This document shows, piece after piece, positions 32,586-43,020 of a DNA stretch of 64,000 bases; the first letter of the stretch is position 1, and each line of letters starts with the position of its first letter. Under the pieces are notes generated by a model. It did no database searches and had not been told where the DNA came from. It saw only the letters and a list, made by a program, of their open reading frames with translations. This DNA comes from Pseudomonas tremae (GTDB taxonomy: Bacteria > Pseudomonadota > Gammaproteobacteria > Pseudomonadales > Pseudomonadaceae), in assembly GCF_001401155.1 (NCBI RefSeq), contig NZ_LJRO01000305.1, positions 1 to 64,000 of the forward strand, written 5' to 3'. Made by a program: the position numbers and the translations under genes.

Positions 32586-33125
32586 ATGAGCGCGACGCCT
32601 GCATCTGCCGACGATCTGATCGTCATTGGCAAGATTTACTCGGTTCATGGCGTTCGCGGCGAAGTGAAGGTGTATTCCTTTACTGATCCGATTGGAAACC
32701 TGTTGGACTACAAAACCTGGACGCTTCGGCGCGAAGGCAGCGTTGACAAACAGGTGGAGCTGGTCAGCGGACGCTTGCAGAGCAAGTTTCTGGTCGTAAA
32801 GCTCAAGGGTCTCGATGATCGCGAAGAAGCTCGTCTTCTCTCCGGTTACGACATCTGCGTGCCGCGCAACCTGTTCCCTGATCTGGACGATGGCGAGTAC
32901 TACTGGTACCAGCTTGAAGGCCTAAAGGTCATCGACCAACTCGGGCAACTGCTCGGTAAAATCGATCACCTGCTCGAAACCGGTTCAAACGATGTAATGG
33001 TTGTAAAGCCCTGCGCGGGCAGCCTTGATGATCGTGAACGCCTGTTGCCCTATACGGAGCAATGCGTGTTGGCAATCGACATGGCCGCTGGCGAGATGAA
33101 GGTGGAATGGGACGCGGACTTCTGA
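32586..33125 (+). CDS. rimM: Ribosome maturation factor RimM
   Basis: 179 aa. Binds S19 and assists maturation of the 30S head. The N-terminal motif [20 protein letters not shown] and the C-terminal PRC-barrel ([30 protein letters not shown] end) are typical. It sits between rpsP and trmD, as usual. Confidence 0.96.
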   Translation: MSATPASADDLIVIGKIYSVHGVRGEVKVYSFTDPIGNLLDYKTWTLRREGSVDKQVELVSGRLQSKFLVVKLKGLDDREEARLLSGYDICVPRNLFPDLDDGEYYWYQLEGLKVIDQLGQLLGKIDHLLETGSNDVMVVKPCAGSLDDRERLLPYTEQCVLAIDMAAGEMKVEWDADF

Positions 33126-33130
33126 ATGCC

Positions 33131-33883
33131 ATGGCCGGTCTGCGCATAGAAGTCATCAGTCTGTTTCCTGAAATGTTTTCCGCCATCAGCGAATACGGCA
33201 TTACCAGCCGTGCGGTGAAGCAAGGGCTGTTGAAGCTCACTTGTTGGAATCCGCGGGATTACACCACTGATCGCCATCACACTGTGGATGATCGCCCATT
33301 TGGCGGTGGTCCGGGCATGGTGATGAAGATCAAGCCCCTTGAAGATGCTCTGGTTCAGGCCAGGCAAGCGGCGGGGGATGCGGCGAAGGTGATTTACCTG
33401 TCGCCACAAGGCCGACAGCTGAATCAGTCTGCGGTACGCGAACTGGCGCAGGAGGAAGCGATTATCCTCATCGCCGGTCGTTATGAAGGCATTGACGAGC
33501 GTTTTATTGATGCTCATGTCGATGAAGAGTGGTCGATTGGTGACTATGTTCTTTCCGGTGGCGAGCTGCCGGCGATGGTCCTGATTGACGCGGTTACGCG
33601 GCTGCTGCCTGGAGCTTTAGGGCATGTGGACTCCGCGGAGGAAGATTCCTTCACGGACGGTCTGCTGGATTGCCCGCATTACACCCGACCTGAGGTGTAT
33701 GCGGATCAGCGTGTTCCCGACGTGTTGCTTAGTGGCAATCACGCGCACATCCGGCGTTGGCGTTTACAGCAGTCCCTCGGGCGGACCTATGAACGACGCG
33801 CTGATCTTCTGGAAAGCCGCTCGCTTTCTGGAGAAGAGAAGAAGCTGCTGGCGGAATACATCCGCGAGCGGGACGATAGTTAA
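33131..33883 (+). CDS. trmD: tRNA (guanine37-N1)-methyltransferase
   Basis: 250 aa from ATG 33131 ([16 protein letters not shown]), six bases after rimM; the longer open frame upstream overlaps rimM and is not used. It methylates G37 of tRNAs to prevent frameshifting. The SPOUT trefoil-knot motifs are intact: [54 protein letters not shown]. Confidence 0.97.
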   Translation: MAGLRIEVISLFPEMFSAISEYGITSRAVKQGLLKLTCWNPRDYTTDRHHTVDDRPFGGGPGMVMKIKPLEDALVQARQAAGDAAKVIYLSPQGRQLNQSAVRELAQEEAIILIAGRYEGIDERFIDAHVDEEWSIGDYVLSGGELPAMVLIDAVTRLLPGALGHVDSAEEDSFTDGLLDCPHYTRPEVYADQRVPDVLLSGNHAHIRRWRLQQSLGRTYERRADLLESRSLSGEEKKLLAEYIRERDDS

Positions 33884-33927
33884 CGTATCGATGGTCGATC
33901 CAGACGGATTACCTTAGGAGCACCAGC

Positions 33928-34278
33928 ATGACTAACAAAATCATTCTTGCCCTCGAAGCAGAGCAGATGACCAAAGAGATCCCTACCTTTGCACCAGGCG
34001 ACACCGTTGTCGTTCAGGTTAAAGTGAAGGAAGGCGACCGCGCTCGTCTGCAAGCATTCGAAGGCGTTGTCATTGCCAAGCGTAACCGTGGCGTGAACAG
34101 TGCTTTCACTGTTCGTAAAATCTCCAACGGTGTTGGCGTTGAGCGTACTTTCCAGACTTACAGCCCGCAAATCGACAGCATGGCGGTGAAACGTCGCGGT
34201 GACGTTCGCAAGGCCAAGCTGTACTACCTGCGTGACCTGTCCGGTAAAGCAGCGCGCATCAAGGAAAAACTGTCCTGA
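33928..34278 (+). CDS. rplS: 50S ribosomal protein L19
   Basis: 116 aa, starting [21 protein letters not shown]19 lies at the 30S-50S interface. [20 protein letters not shown] and the basic C-terminus ([20 protein letters not shown]) are typical. Last gene of the operon, followed by a strong terminator. Confidence 0.98.
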   Translation: MTNKIILALEAEQMTKEIPTFAPGDTVVVQVKVKEGDRARLQAFEGVVIAKRNRGVNSAFTVRKISNGVGVERTFQTYSPQIDSMAVKRRGDVRKAKLYYLRDLSGKAARIKEKLS

Positions 34279-34296
34279 TACAGTTTTTCGATGCAT

Positions 34297-34325
34297 AAAA
34301 AAGGCAGCCTCAGGGCTGCCTTTTT
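34297..34325 (+). terminator. Rho-independent terminator after rplS
   Basis: A-run, GGCAGCC, short loop, GGCTGCC, then TTTTT; begins 19 bases after the rplS stop. The A-run on the left lets it work on the opposite strand too. Confidence 0.92.
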
Positions 34326-34381
34326 GCTGTCTGTTATCTGATGATTTGCTCTTGGCTTATTCCCACATGTAACGAGTAAAA

Positions 34382-35278
34382 ATGGCTGCCATCAACCATC
34401 CGCTGATTGACCGGTTTCTGGACGCCCTCTGGCTCGAAAAGGGCCTGTCCGATAACACCCGCGACTCTTATCGCAGCGATCTTGCGCTGTTCAACGGCTG
34501 GCTGCAGGAACGCAACGTCGATCTGCCCGTTGCCGGGCGCGAAGTGATCCTCGATCACCTTGCGTGGCGCGTGGAAAATGCCTACAAGCCGCGTTCTACC
34601 GCGCGTTTTCTGTCCGGCGCGCGCGGCTTTTATCGCTACCTGCTGCGCGAAAAGCTGATTGCCGTCGATCCCACCCTGCAGATCGACATGCCTCAGCTGG
34701 GCAAGCCGTTGCCCAAGTCGCTCTCCGAAGCCGACGTCGAAGCATTGCTCGCCGCTCCTGACCTGAGTGAGCCAATCGGTGAGCGTGATCGTGCCATGCT
34801 TGAGGTGCTGTATGCCTGTGGTCTGCGCGTGACCGAACTGATCAGCCTGACACTGGAACAGGTCAACCTGCGCCAGGGCGTGCTGCGAGTGATGGGCAAG
34901 GGCAGCAAGGAGCGGTTGGTGCCGATGGGGGAGGAAGCGATTGTCTGGGTCGAGCGTTACATGCGTGGCGCCCGTGATGAGTTGTTAGGCGGAAAGCCCA
35001 GCGACGTGCTGTTCCCCAGCACCCGCGGCGACCAGATGACCCGTCAGACGTTCTGGCACCGTATCAAGCACCAGGCAACGGTTGCTGGTATCGGCAAATC
35101 CTTGTCGCCGCACACCCTGCGTCACGCCTTCGCGACTCATTTGCTCAACCACGGCGCCGACCTGCGCGTGGTGCAGATGCTCCTGGGGCATAGCGATCTG
35201 TCGACGACCCAGATCTACACCCATGTTGCGCGTGCGCGGTTGCAGGAAATGCATGCAAAGCATCATCCTCGGGGTTGA
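34382..35278 (+). CDS. xerD: Site-specific tyrosine recombinase XerD
   Basis: 298 aa. With XerC it resolves chromosome dimers at dif. An N-terminal SAM-like core-binding domain is followed by the catalytic domain with Arg in YACGLRVTELISL, then HTLRHAFATHLLNHGADL, GHSDLSTTQIYTHV (His, and nucleophilic Tyr). The length and its place before dsbC-hom-thrC match XerD rather than XerC or a phage integrase. Confidence 0.96.
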   Translation: MAAINHPLIDRFLDALWLEKGLSDNTRDSYRSDLALFNGWLQERNVDLPVAGREVILDHLAWRVENAYKPRSTARFLSGARGFYRYLLREKLIAVDPTLQIDMPQLGKPLPKSLSEADVEALLAAPDLSEPIGERDRAMLEVLYACGLRVTELISLTLEQVNLRQGVLRVMGKGSKERLVPMGEEAIVWVERYMRGARDELLGGKPSDVLFPSTRGDQMTRQTFWHRIKHQATVAGIGKSLSPHTLRHAFATHLLNHGADLRVVQMLLGHSDLSTTQIYTHVARARLQEMHAKHHPRG

Positions 35279-35424
35279 ATGCTCGCGCTTTTCGCGAAAA
35301 GTCTTACATCAGTGCAGAGCGGCCTTTAAGCCCTAATGTGGTAGGCTTTGCCGGTTTCGCAGAACAAGGCCTGACCCTTCTGTTTTCAGCAGCCGTCAGC
35401 CTGTCCGCCGTCATAGGAGTTTTC

Positions 35425-36165
35425 ATGCGTTTGCCCCAGATTTTCGCTGCCGCCGCTTTCATGCTGGCCGGTACTTTCAGTATGTTCGCCGCCGCAGATA
35501 CCGCACCTGACCAGGCCATCCGCAAGACACTGGATTCGCTCCAGCTGGAACTGCCGGTCGAGAGCATTTCGCCGAGCCCGCTCAATGGCCTTTACGAAGT
35601 GAAGCTCAAGGGCGGTCGCGTGCTGTACGCCAGCGCCGACGGCCAGTTCGTGATGCAGGGCTACCTGTTCCAGGTGCAGAACGGCAAGCCGGTCAACCTG
35701 ACCGAAAAGACCGAGCGTCTGGCCATTTCCAAGACGATCAATGGCATTCCGCTTTCCGATATGGTCATTTACCCGGCTGTCGGCGAGACCAAGTCGCACA
35801 TCACGGTATTCACCGACACCACCTGCCCGTACTGCCACAAGCTGCACGAGGAAGTCGCGCAGCTGAACAAGATGGGGGTCGAAGTGCGTTACATGGCCTT
35901 CCCCCGTCAGGGGCTGGGTTCTCCGGGTGACGAGCAGTTGCAGGCTGTCTGGTGCTCCAAGGATCGCAAGTCTGCCATGGACCGTATGGTCGACGGCAAG
36001 GACATCAAGGCCGCCAAGTGCGACAACCCGGTCAGCAAGCAATATGAAATCGGCCAGTCTATCGGCGTGAACGGCACACCTGCGATTGTTCTGGCCGATG
36101 GTCAGGTCATTCCGGGCTACCAGCCTGCTGCTCAGGTCGCCAAACTGGCGATGGGCGCCAAATAG
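35425..36165 (+). CDS. dsbC: Thiol:disulfide interchange protein DsbC
   Basis: 246 aa from ATG 35425, after AGGAG at 35416-35420. Signal peptide MRLPQIFAAAAFMLAGTFSM ending near AAA. The N-terminal dimerisation domain spans residues ~25-85; the thioredoxin fold carries the CPYC active site (Cys134, Cys137; TTCPYCHKLHEEV) and the cis-Pro loop GVNGTPAIVLADG. A periplasmic disulfide isomerase kept reduced by DsbD. Complete. Confidence 0.96.
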   Translation: MRLPQIFAAAAFMLAGTFSMFAAADTAPDQAIRKTLDSLQLELPVESISPSPLNGLYEVKLKGGRVLYASADGQFVMQGYLFQVQNGKPVNLTEKTERLAISKTINGIPLSDMVIYPAVGETKSHITVFTDTTCPYCHKLHEEVAQLNKMGVEVRYMAFPRQGLGSPGDEQLQAVWCSKDRKSAMDRMVDGKDIKAAKCDNPVSKQYEIGQSIGVNGTPAIVLADGQVIPGYQPAAQVAKLAMGAK

Positions 36166-36280
36166 CACTGCGTCGCGTGAGGCGCAATCCTGGCGCCTCG
36201 TCTCATTTGTGGTCGCATGGTGACATGCGGCGGTTTTCCACGGCTGATTCATAATCGGCCGTTTTTCGGGGAGTTCATCA

Positions 36281-37585
36281 GTGAAACCGGTCAAAGTAGG
36301 CATCTGTGGGCTGGGTACTGTCGGTGGCGGTACTTTCAACGTACTTCAACGTAACGCCGAGGAGATTGCCCGTCGTGCCGGGCGTGGAATCGAAGTGGCG
36401 CAAATTGCGGTTCGTACACCCAATCCCAACTGCCAGATTGCCGGTACCCCTACCACCAGCGACGTGTTCGCGGTTGCGACCAACCCTGAAATCGATATCG
36501 TCGTGGAACTGATCGGTGGTTACACCGTTGCGCGTGAACTGGTGCTCAAGGCCATCGAAAACGGCAAGCATGTGGTCACGGCCAACAAGGCGCTGATCGC
36601 CGTTCACGGCAACGAGATTTTCGCCAAGGCCCGTGAAAAGGGTGTGATCGTTGCGTTTGAAGCGGCTGTCGCCGGTGGCATTCCGGTCATCAAGGCCATC
36701 CGTGAAGGTCTGTCGGCGAACCGTATCAACTGGCTCGCAGGCATCATCAACGGTACAGGCAATTTTATCCTCACCGAGATGCGCGAAAAGGGTCGCACCT
36801 TTCCGGATGTGCTGGCTGAAGCTCAGGCGCTGGGTTATGCAGAGGCCGATCCGACATTCGACGTCGAAGGCATCGACGCTGCCCACAAGCTGACCATCCT
36901 GGCGTCCATTGCCTTTGGTATCCCGTTGCAGTTCGACAAGGCTTACACCGAAGGCATTACCAAGCTCACCACTGCAGATGTGAACTACGCCGAAGCGCTG
37001 GGCTACCGCATCAAGCACCTGGGTGTCGCGCGCAGCACGGCACAGGGCATCGAACTGCGTGTACACCCCACGCTGATCCCGGCCGATCGCCTGATTGCCA
37101 ATGTCAACGGCGTGATGAACGCGGTGATGGTCAACGGCGATGCCTCCGGTTCTACCCTGTTTTATGGCGCCGGTGCCGGTATGGAGCCGACCGCATCGTC
37201 AGTCATCGCCGATCTGGTGGACGTCGTGCGGGCCATGACCTCTGACCCGGAAAACCGCGTGCCTCACCTGGCCTTCCAGCCTGATTCATTGTCCGCTCAC
37301 CCGATTCTGCCGATCGAAGCCTGCGAAAGCGCCTATTACCTGCGCATCCAGGCAAAGGATCATCCGGGTGTGCTGGCGCAGGTGGCGAGCATTCTGTCCG
37401 AGCGCGGCATCAACATCGAATCGATCATGCAGAAGGAAGTCGAAGAACACGATGGCCTGGTGCCGATGATCCTGCTGACGCACCGCGTGGTGGAACAACG
37501 CATCAATGACGCCATCCAGGCACTGGAAGCGCTTCAGGACGTGGTAGGGCCGGTGGTTCGTATTCGCGTCGAGCACCTTAACTAA
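36281..37585 (+). CDS. hom: Homoserine dehydrogenase
   Basis: 434 aa with a GTG start (GTGAAACCG). It reduces aspartate semialdehyde to homoserine, the branch point to threonine and methionine. NAD(P)-binding GICGLGTVGGGTFNVL, catalytic AGIINGTGNFILTEM and KLTILASIAFG regions, and a C-terminal ACT domain (DHPGVLAQVASILSERGINI) for threonine feedback. Its neighbour thrC completes the route to threonine. Confidence 0.97.
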   Translation: MKPVKVGICGLGTVGGGTFNVLQRNAEEIARRAGRGIEVAQIAVRTPNPNCQIAGTPTTSDVFAVATNPEIDIVVELIGGYTVARELVLKAIENGKHVVTANKALIAVHGNEIFAKAREKGVIVAFEAAVAGGIPVIKAIREGLSANRINWLAGIINGTGNFILTEMREKGRTFPDVLAEAQALGYAEADPTFDVEGIDAAHKLTILASIAFGIPLQFDKAYTEGITKLTTADVNYAEALGYRIKHLGVARSTAQGIELRVHPTLIPADRLIANVNGVMNAVMVNGDASGSTLFYGAGAGMEPTASSVIADLVDVVRAMTSDPENRVPHLAFQPDSLSAHPILPIEACESAYYLRIQAKDHPGVLAQVASILSERGINIESIMQKEVEEHDGLVPMILLTHRVVEQRINDAIQALEALQDVVGPVVRIRVEHLN

Positions 37586-37667
37586 CGTCGTTTGCAAGCT
37601 GTCGGTTACAGGCTGCAAGCACCAGACGACCAGATGCACGTCAGGCGTCAGTTGTTTTGAATTTGAG

Positions 37668-37704
37668 GCTTGAAGCCTGAAGCCCGGCGCTTCAAGCTTC
37701 AAGC
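37668..37704. repeat. REP-like stem-loop between hom and thrC
   Basis: GCTTGAAGCCTGAAGC (37668-37683) pairs with GCTTCAAGCTTCAAGC (37689-37704), one mismatch, five-base loop. It is typical of pseudomonad intergenic palindromes and lies 21 bases before thrC, where it could weaken read-through or translation. Confidence 0.7.
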
Positions 37705-37725
37705 TCACACCAAAGGTTTGATCCC

Positions 37726-39135
37726 ATGCGCTATATCAGTACTCGCGGGCAGGCACCGGCCCTTAATTTCGAAGAGGTTCTGTTGACTGGTCTGGCCAGT
37801 GATGGCGGCCTCTATGTGCCTGAAAACCTGCCTCGTTTCACTCAGGAAGAGATCGCTTCCTGGGCGGGGCTGCCTTATCACGAACTGGCTTTCCGGGTGA
37901 TGCGCCCGTTTGTGACAGGCAGCGTCCCGGATGCCGATTTCAAGCAGATCCTCGAAGAGACCTACAGCGTCTTTACCCACAGCGCGGTCGCGCCTCTGCG
38001 CCAGTTGAATGGCAACGAGTGGGTACTTGAGCTGTTCCACGGTCCGACCCTGGCGTTCAAGGACTTCGCACTGCAACTGCTCGGCCGTCTGTTGGACTAT
38101 ATGCTGGCCAAGCGTGGCGAGCGCGTGGTGATCATGGGCGCCACCTCGGGCGACACCGGGTCTGCAGCCATCGAAGGCTGCCGTCGTTGCGATAACGTCG
38201 ACATCTTCATCCTGCATCCGAACAACCGGGTCTCGGACGTTCAACGTCGACAGATGACGACCATCTTCGGCGATAACATCCATAACATCGCCGTCGAAGG
38301 CAACTTTGACGACTGCCAGGAAATGGTCAAGGCCAGCTTCGCCGACCAGAGCTTCCTGAAGGGCACGCCTCTGGTGGCCGTCAACTCGATCAACTGGGCG
38401 CGCATCATGGCCCAGATCGTTTACTACTTTCATGCCTCGCTGCAACTGGGAGGCCCGGCGCGCTCTGTATCTTTCTCGGTTCCGACCGGCAACTTCGGCG
38501 ATATCTTCGCGGGTTATCTGGCGCGCAACATGGGGCTGCCGATCAATCAACTGATCGTCGCCACCAACCGCAACGACATCCTGCACCGTTTCATGAGCGG
38601 TAATCAGTACGTCAAGGAAACCCTGTACTCCACGCTGTCGCCTTCAATGGACATCATGGTTTCGTCGAATTTCGAGCGTTTGCTGTTCGACATGCATGGT
38701 CGCAAGGGCTCGGCAATTGCCGAACTGATGAGCACGTTCAGACAGGGCGGCGGTTTCAGCGTCGAAGAAGAGCGTTGGACCGAGACCCGTAAACTGTTCG
38801 ATTCGCTGGCGGTCAGTGACGAGGACACTTGCAAGACCATCGCCGAGGTATTCGAGAGCACCGGCGAGCTGCTTGATCCCCATACCGCTATCGGCGTGAA
38901 GGCTGCCCGTGAGTGTCGTCGCAGCCTGGATACGCCGATGGTGATCCTTGGCACAGCTCATCCGGTCAAATTCCCGGAAGCAGTGGAGAAGGCGGGCGTA
39001 GGAAAAGCGCTTGAGCTACCTGCACATTTGTCTGATTTGTTCGAGCGGGACGAACGCTGCACCGTACTGCCGAATGACCTGAAAGCCATACAGGCCTTTG
39101 TCAGCCAGCACGGCAACCGCGGCAAACCGCTCTGA
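37726..39135 (+). CDS. thrC: Threonine synthase
   Basis: 469 aa, PLP-dependent; converts O-phosphohomoserine to threonine. MRYISTRGQAP start; PLP-lysine motif HGPTLAFKDFALQLLG; GATSGDTGSAAIEG phosphate-binding loop; SFSVPTGNFGDIFAGYLA. It is the long (class II, gammaproteobacterial) form. Downstream of hom, with a strong terminator after it. Confidence 0.97.
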   Translation: MRYISTRGQAPALNFEEVLLTGLASDGGLYVPENLPRFTQEEIASWAGLPYHELAFRVMRPFVTGSVPDADFKQILEETYSVFTHSAVAPLRQLNGNEWVLELFHGPTLAFKDFALQLLGRLLDYMLAKRGERVVIMGATSGDTGSAAIEGCRRCDNVDIFILHPNNRVSDVQRRQMTTIFGDNIHNIAVEGNFDDCQEMVKASFADQSFLKGTPLVAVNSINWARIMAQIVYYFHASLQLGGPARSVSFSVPTGNFGDIFAGYLARNMGLPINQLIVATNRNDILHRFMSGNQYVKETLYSTLSPSMDIMVSSNFERLLFDMHGRKGSAIAELMSTFRQGGGFSVEEERWTETRKLFDSLAVSDEDTCKTIAEVFESTGELLDPHTAIGVKAARECRRSLDTPMVILGTAHPVKFPEAVEKAGVGKALELPAHLSDLFERDERCTVLPNDLKAIQAFVSQHGNRGKPL

Positions 39136-39158
39136 CAGAAGCGTCGTGTAACAACTTT

Positions 39159-39180
39159 AGGCCCGCCACTTGGCGGGCCT
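39159..39180 (+). terminator. Rho-independent terminator after thrC
   Basis: AGGCCCGCC (39159-39167) / GGCGGGCCT (39172-39180), followed by TTGTGTTT, 23 bases after the thrC stop. Confidence 0.88.
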
Positions 39181-39288
39181 TTGTGTTTCTACGTGCCAAA
39201 CTTCGCTGGTTTTTCGAACCAGAGAGTTGAGTCATTCGTGGGCAAGCAGGCAAGCAGACAGGACGTAGTCAGGGAGACGGGCAGCACG

Positions 39289-42200
39289 ATGAGAGGCCGC
39301 GCATGGCGCATGGCATGGATGCTGTTGGCGCTGTTTCTTGCGCGTTCGGTCGATGCAGCCCAGAGCCTGCCATTCACTCTCACCGCCCCGTTCGTGGTGT
39401 CTGAGGACCTCGTCATCAAGGCCAGGGATCGCGCATGGCTGGACCAGCGCAAGGCACTCAGGGTCGGCATTGCGATTGCCGATTACGAGCCGATCGATAT
39501 TACCAGCGATCGTAATCGCTATCAGGGCATCAGCGCCGACTACCTGGGTCTGGTCAGTGATCAGTTGAATATACCGATGCAGGTCGTCGGTTTCACCAGA
39601 CGTGAAGAGGCCATTGATGCACTGCGCGCGGGCAGGATCGATCTGCTGACCAGCGCCAACGGGTTCGAGCGAGGCGTGCCAGGGCTGTCGTTCTCGAGCG
39701 AGTACATGCCGGACCGGTCAGTGGTGGTCGGTCGGGGCAACGATCTGAGTCCGCCATCGAGCCTGGCCGGCAAAAAGGCCGTACTGCTCGACGGGTACGC
39801 CGATTCCGAGGTGGTGCACCGCGTCTATCCAGACAGCGAGATCATCATTGCCCCCAACCTCTACAGCGCGCTGGAGGCTCTCAGCCAGGGGGAGGCTGAC
39901 GTTTTTATCGGCAACGAGGTGATCGTGCGCACTTACACCGCGCTGCGACCTTATCTGGGCTTGCAGATCAAGTTTGAAAGCCGCTTGCCGCCTGTCGGGT
40001 TTTCCTTTGCCATGCGCGGTGACGAGCAGCGCTTGCTGAGCCTGATTGATCAGGCACTCGGCAGTATCGCCCCTTCGGTCAGCCGTGAGGTGCTCGGGCG
40101 CTGGACTCTGGGCCTTGGGGCGGACGTAGACGGGCAGCGCATACGTCTGACCGGCGCAGAGCGCCGCTGGTTGCTCAAGCATCCGAAGGTGACGGTTTCT
40201 ACCACGCAGCATCCACCCTACATCTACAAGGACAAAAATGGCCAGTGGGTGGGGCTCAATGTCGACGTGCTGGCGCGTATCTCGCGCATGACCGGCTTGC
40301 AGTTCGAACATCAGGAAGTGCCCTCCACGCAGCAGAGTATTGATCTGCTTCGCTCTGGCCTGGCAGACATGAACACCTCGCTGGCCGAAAATGCCGAACG
40401 ACGACGGTATCTGGACTTCACCTATTCGTTTGGTGGCAACAGCTGGATGTTCGTGGTGCGCTCCGATCGCTCGTCGCGGATATCGCTTGCCAGTCTGGAC
40501 GGACAGGTGCTTGCGCTGCCTGCGCGGCACGCGCTTGAGGACATGATCAGGCAAGAATACCCGCTGATCAAACTCCGCCTGGTGGACACCTACGAGCAGG
40601 CACGCGCACTGGTCGAAAATGGTGCTGCAGAGGCGACCATTCAAAACGAAGCGGGCGCCTACCTGTTCCCCTCGGGGCAGTTGAAAGTGGCGCGCAGTGT
40701 CGATGGCAAGTGGTCCCCTGACAGGTTTTCAGTGGTCAAATCCCAACCCGAACTGCTGAGCATTCTGAACAAGGCGCTGGAAGAGTTCCCGGTCGCCGAG
40801 CTGCGCTCTATTCGTTTGAAATGGTTGGGATCGACCCTGCCTCAGCCTTCGCTTTGGTCGCGGATACCGCAATGGGTGTTCTGGGTTGTGGCGCTTGCAG
40901 TGCTTACCGGGCTGGTATCGCTGGCCTGGAGCAGCCGTCTGAACGCGCAGATTCGCCAGCGACTCAAGGCTGAGCAACAGCTCAATGATCAACTGGCATT
41001 CAAGCATGCCTTGCTCGACGGCATCCCCAACCCCATTTATGTGCGTGACCTGAAAGGGCGTCTGATCTCGTGTAATCGCAGCTACGAGCAAGCGCTGGAC
41101 ATCAGCTTCGAACAGATGAACGGGCGACGCCTGACAGATGTTCATCTCATTCCGCGGTCATTGGCCGAACAGATGCATGCCGACTACCTCAAGCTGCTGG
41201 AAAATCATCAACCGGTCTTTTCCGACCGCACGATCGAGTTGTCCGGAAGACGCATGGACGTCTGGCAATGGACGGTGCCTTTCTTCGCCGCCGACGGGCA
41301 ATTACAGGGGCTGCTGGGTGGCTGGATCGACATCACCGAGCGCAAGCAACTGGAGCAGCAACTCGAAGACGCCATGCGTCAGGCAGCCGATGCCAACGAG
41401 GCGAAAAGTCTATTCCTGGCCAGCATGAGCCACGAAATTCGGACGCCGATGAGCGCAATCACCGGTTTGCTCGAGCTGGAATGCGAGCAGGCGCTACGCC
41501 AGGGTCAGGCACCATCCCAAGGCTTGCAGATTGCCCTTAGGTCGGCCACGGAGCTCGTGGCATTGATCGGCGAGAGCCTTGATCTGGCCAGGATCGAAGC
41601 AGGTGGCATGCAGTTGTCACTGTCGGTGACGTCGCTGCAGGCAGTATTCGAGGGAGCCATTGAACTGTTTTCGGCGCAGGCCAGGGAAAAAGGTCTGGAA
41701 CTGCATCTGCAGTTCAATGAACAGGCGCGGGGCGACTATTGGCTGGACTCGCTGAGGCTGCGTCAGGTGTTGCATAACCTGCTGGGCAATGCCTTGAAGT
41801 TCACTCACCAGGGGGAGGTTGTCGTCAGTGTGGATGTCTCGGATGTTTCGGCCGATGCTTCGCGGGTGCGAATCTGTATTCAGGACAGCGGTGCCGGTAT
41901 TGAGCCGGAGCGTCAGCAGCAGATATTTCAGCCCTTTATCCAGGCCAATGGCGACACGGCTGCACGCTATGGCGGCAGCGGGCTTGGACTGAGCATCACC
42001 CGTCAACTGGTGGAACTGATGACAGGCGATATCAGCCTGCATAGCGAGCCGGGAAAGGGCACGCGGGTAACCATCGACATACCGCTTGCACGTGTCACCG
42101 GGCCGCTTGAGCCCATTGAGGATGCTCGGCAGGTGTACGCAGACACTCGCAGCCTGCGTCTGATAGTGGTCGATGACATGTCGGCCAACAGGCTGGTGCT

Positions 42201-42885
42201 CACCCGGCAACTGGAGTTTCTCGGCCATCGGGTGGTGGCGGTTTCGGACGGGGAGGCCGCCTTGGCGATATGGCGCGAAGAACTGTTCGATGCCGTAATC
42301 ACCGATTGCAACATGCCAGGCATCAGCGGCTACGCATTGACCCAGGCCATTCGACAGATCGAGCAGAAAGAACGCCGCCGGCGCTGCCCTGTTATCGGCA
42401 GCACCGCCAACGCTCTGATTGATGAGGCCGGGCGCTGTGAACAGGCCGGCATGGACGGGCTGTTGATCAAGCCGCTGTCTCTGGCGCGTCTGGCCCAGGA
42501 GCTGACAGACCGGGTGTCTGAGCCGACCTTCGACATACGCTCGCTGCAAGACATGACCCAGGCCAATCCGGAGCAGATGGACCGGTTGTTAAGCGAACTC
42601 TGGAAAAACCTGCGACATGAGCATGACTTGCTGGAGCCTGCGGTATTGGCAAGCGACTGGAAGACGCTGGGTGCCTGCCTGCATCGGCTCAAGGGTGCTG
42701 CCAGCCTGGTGGACGCCGTGCCCTTGGCCAAAGCGTGTGCTGCGCTGGATGAAAGCGTTCGGCTGCAATCCGCGGCTGGCCTTGCCGAGCGCTGGCTGAC
42801 GCTGGAAACGGCCATGACCTGCCTGCGCGCTGATATCGAGCTGCAACTGGCAGCGGTGCCTGAAATGACGCCGTCTCGCGATTGA
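39289..42885 (+). CDS. rocS1: BvgS-like hybrid sensor kinase (RocS1/SadS ortholog)
   Basis: 1198 aa from ATG 39289, with AGGGAG at 39271-39276 and a signal peptide (MAWMLLALFLARSVDA). Order of domains: two periplasmic solute-binding (SBP_bac_3) domains (~45-270 and ~285-510), a membrane helix ~525-547, a PAS domain (~575-690), HisKA with His715 (SMSHEIRTPM), an HATPase, a receiver domain with Asp1006 (TDCNMPG) and an Hpt domain with His1132 (HRLKGAA). This is a full phosphorelay chain. The gene order kinase-EAL regulator-divergent NarL regulator matches PA3946-PA3947-PA3948 of P. aeruginosa, which control biofilm maturation, cup fimbriae and type III genes. The signal is unknown. Confidence 0.88.
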   Translation: MRGRAWRMAWMLLALFLARSVDAAQSLPFTLTAPFVVSEDLVIKARDRAWLDQRKALRVGIAIADYEPIDITSDRNRYQGISADYLGLVSDQLNIPMQVVGFTRREEAIDALRAGRIDLLTSANGFERGVPGLSFSSEYMPDRSVVVGRGNDLSPPSSLAGKKAVLLDGYADSEVVHRVYPDSEIIIAPNLYSALEALSQGEADVFIGNEVIVRTYTALRPYLGLQIKFESRLPPVGFSFAMRGDEQRLLSLIDQALGSIAPSVSREVLGRWTLGLGADVDGQRIRLTGAERRWLLKHPKVTVSTTQHPPYIYKDKNGQWVGLNVDVLARISRMTGLQFEHQEVPSTQQSIDLLRSGLADMNTSLAENAERRRYLDFTYSFGGNSWMFVVRSDRSSRISLASLDGQVLALPARHALEDMIRQEYPLIKLRLVDTYEQARALVENGAAEATIQNEAGAYLFPSGQLKVARSVDGKWSPDRFSVVKSQPELLSILNKALEEFPVAELRSIRLKWLGSTLPQPSLWSRIPQWVFWVVALAVLTGLVSLAWSSRLNAQIRQRLKAEQQLNDQLAFKHALLDGIPNPIYVRDLKGRLISCNRSYEQALDISFEQMNGRRLTDVHLIPRSLAEQMHADYLKLLENHQPVFSDRTIELSGRRMDVWQWTVPFFAADGQLQGLLGGWIDITERKQLEQQLEDAMRQAADANEAKSLFLASMSHEIRTPMSAITGLLELECEQALRQGQAPSQGLQIALRSATELVALIGESLDLARIEAGGMQLSLSVTSLQAVFEGAIELFSAQAREKGLELHLQFNEQARGDYWLDSLRLRQVLHNLLGNALKFTHQGEVVVSVDVSDVSADASRVRICIQDSGAGIEPERQQQIFQPFIQANGDTAARYGGSGLGLSITRQLVELMTGDISLHSEPGKGTRVTIDIPLARVTGPLEPIEDARQVYADTRSLRLIVVDDMSANRLVLTRQLEFLGHRVVAVSDGEAALAIWREELFDAVITDCNMPGISGYALTQAIRQIEQKERRRRCPVIGSTANALIDEAGRCEQAGMDGLLIKPLSLARLAQELTDRVSEPTFDIRSLQDMTQANPEQMDRLLSELWKNLRHEHDLLEPAVLASDWKTLGACLHRLKGAASLVDAVPLAKACAALDESVRLQSAAGLAERWLTLETAMTCLRADIELQLAAVPEMTPSRD

Positions 42886-43020
42886 GCTTTGCGGAACCGG
42901 TTCTGCAAAAAACGCCGTGATCGCCAGCGCTTTTAAGACATGTCTTATGGGGCATGTCTGCGCGAGGGACTAAAATCAGTGTTCTGCTGTTCCGATGCTT
43001 TCAATCCCGTAGGCGTGACC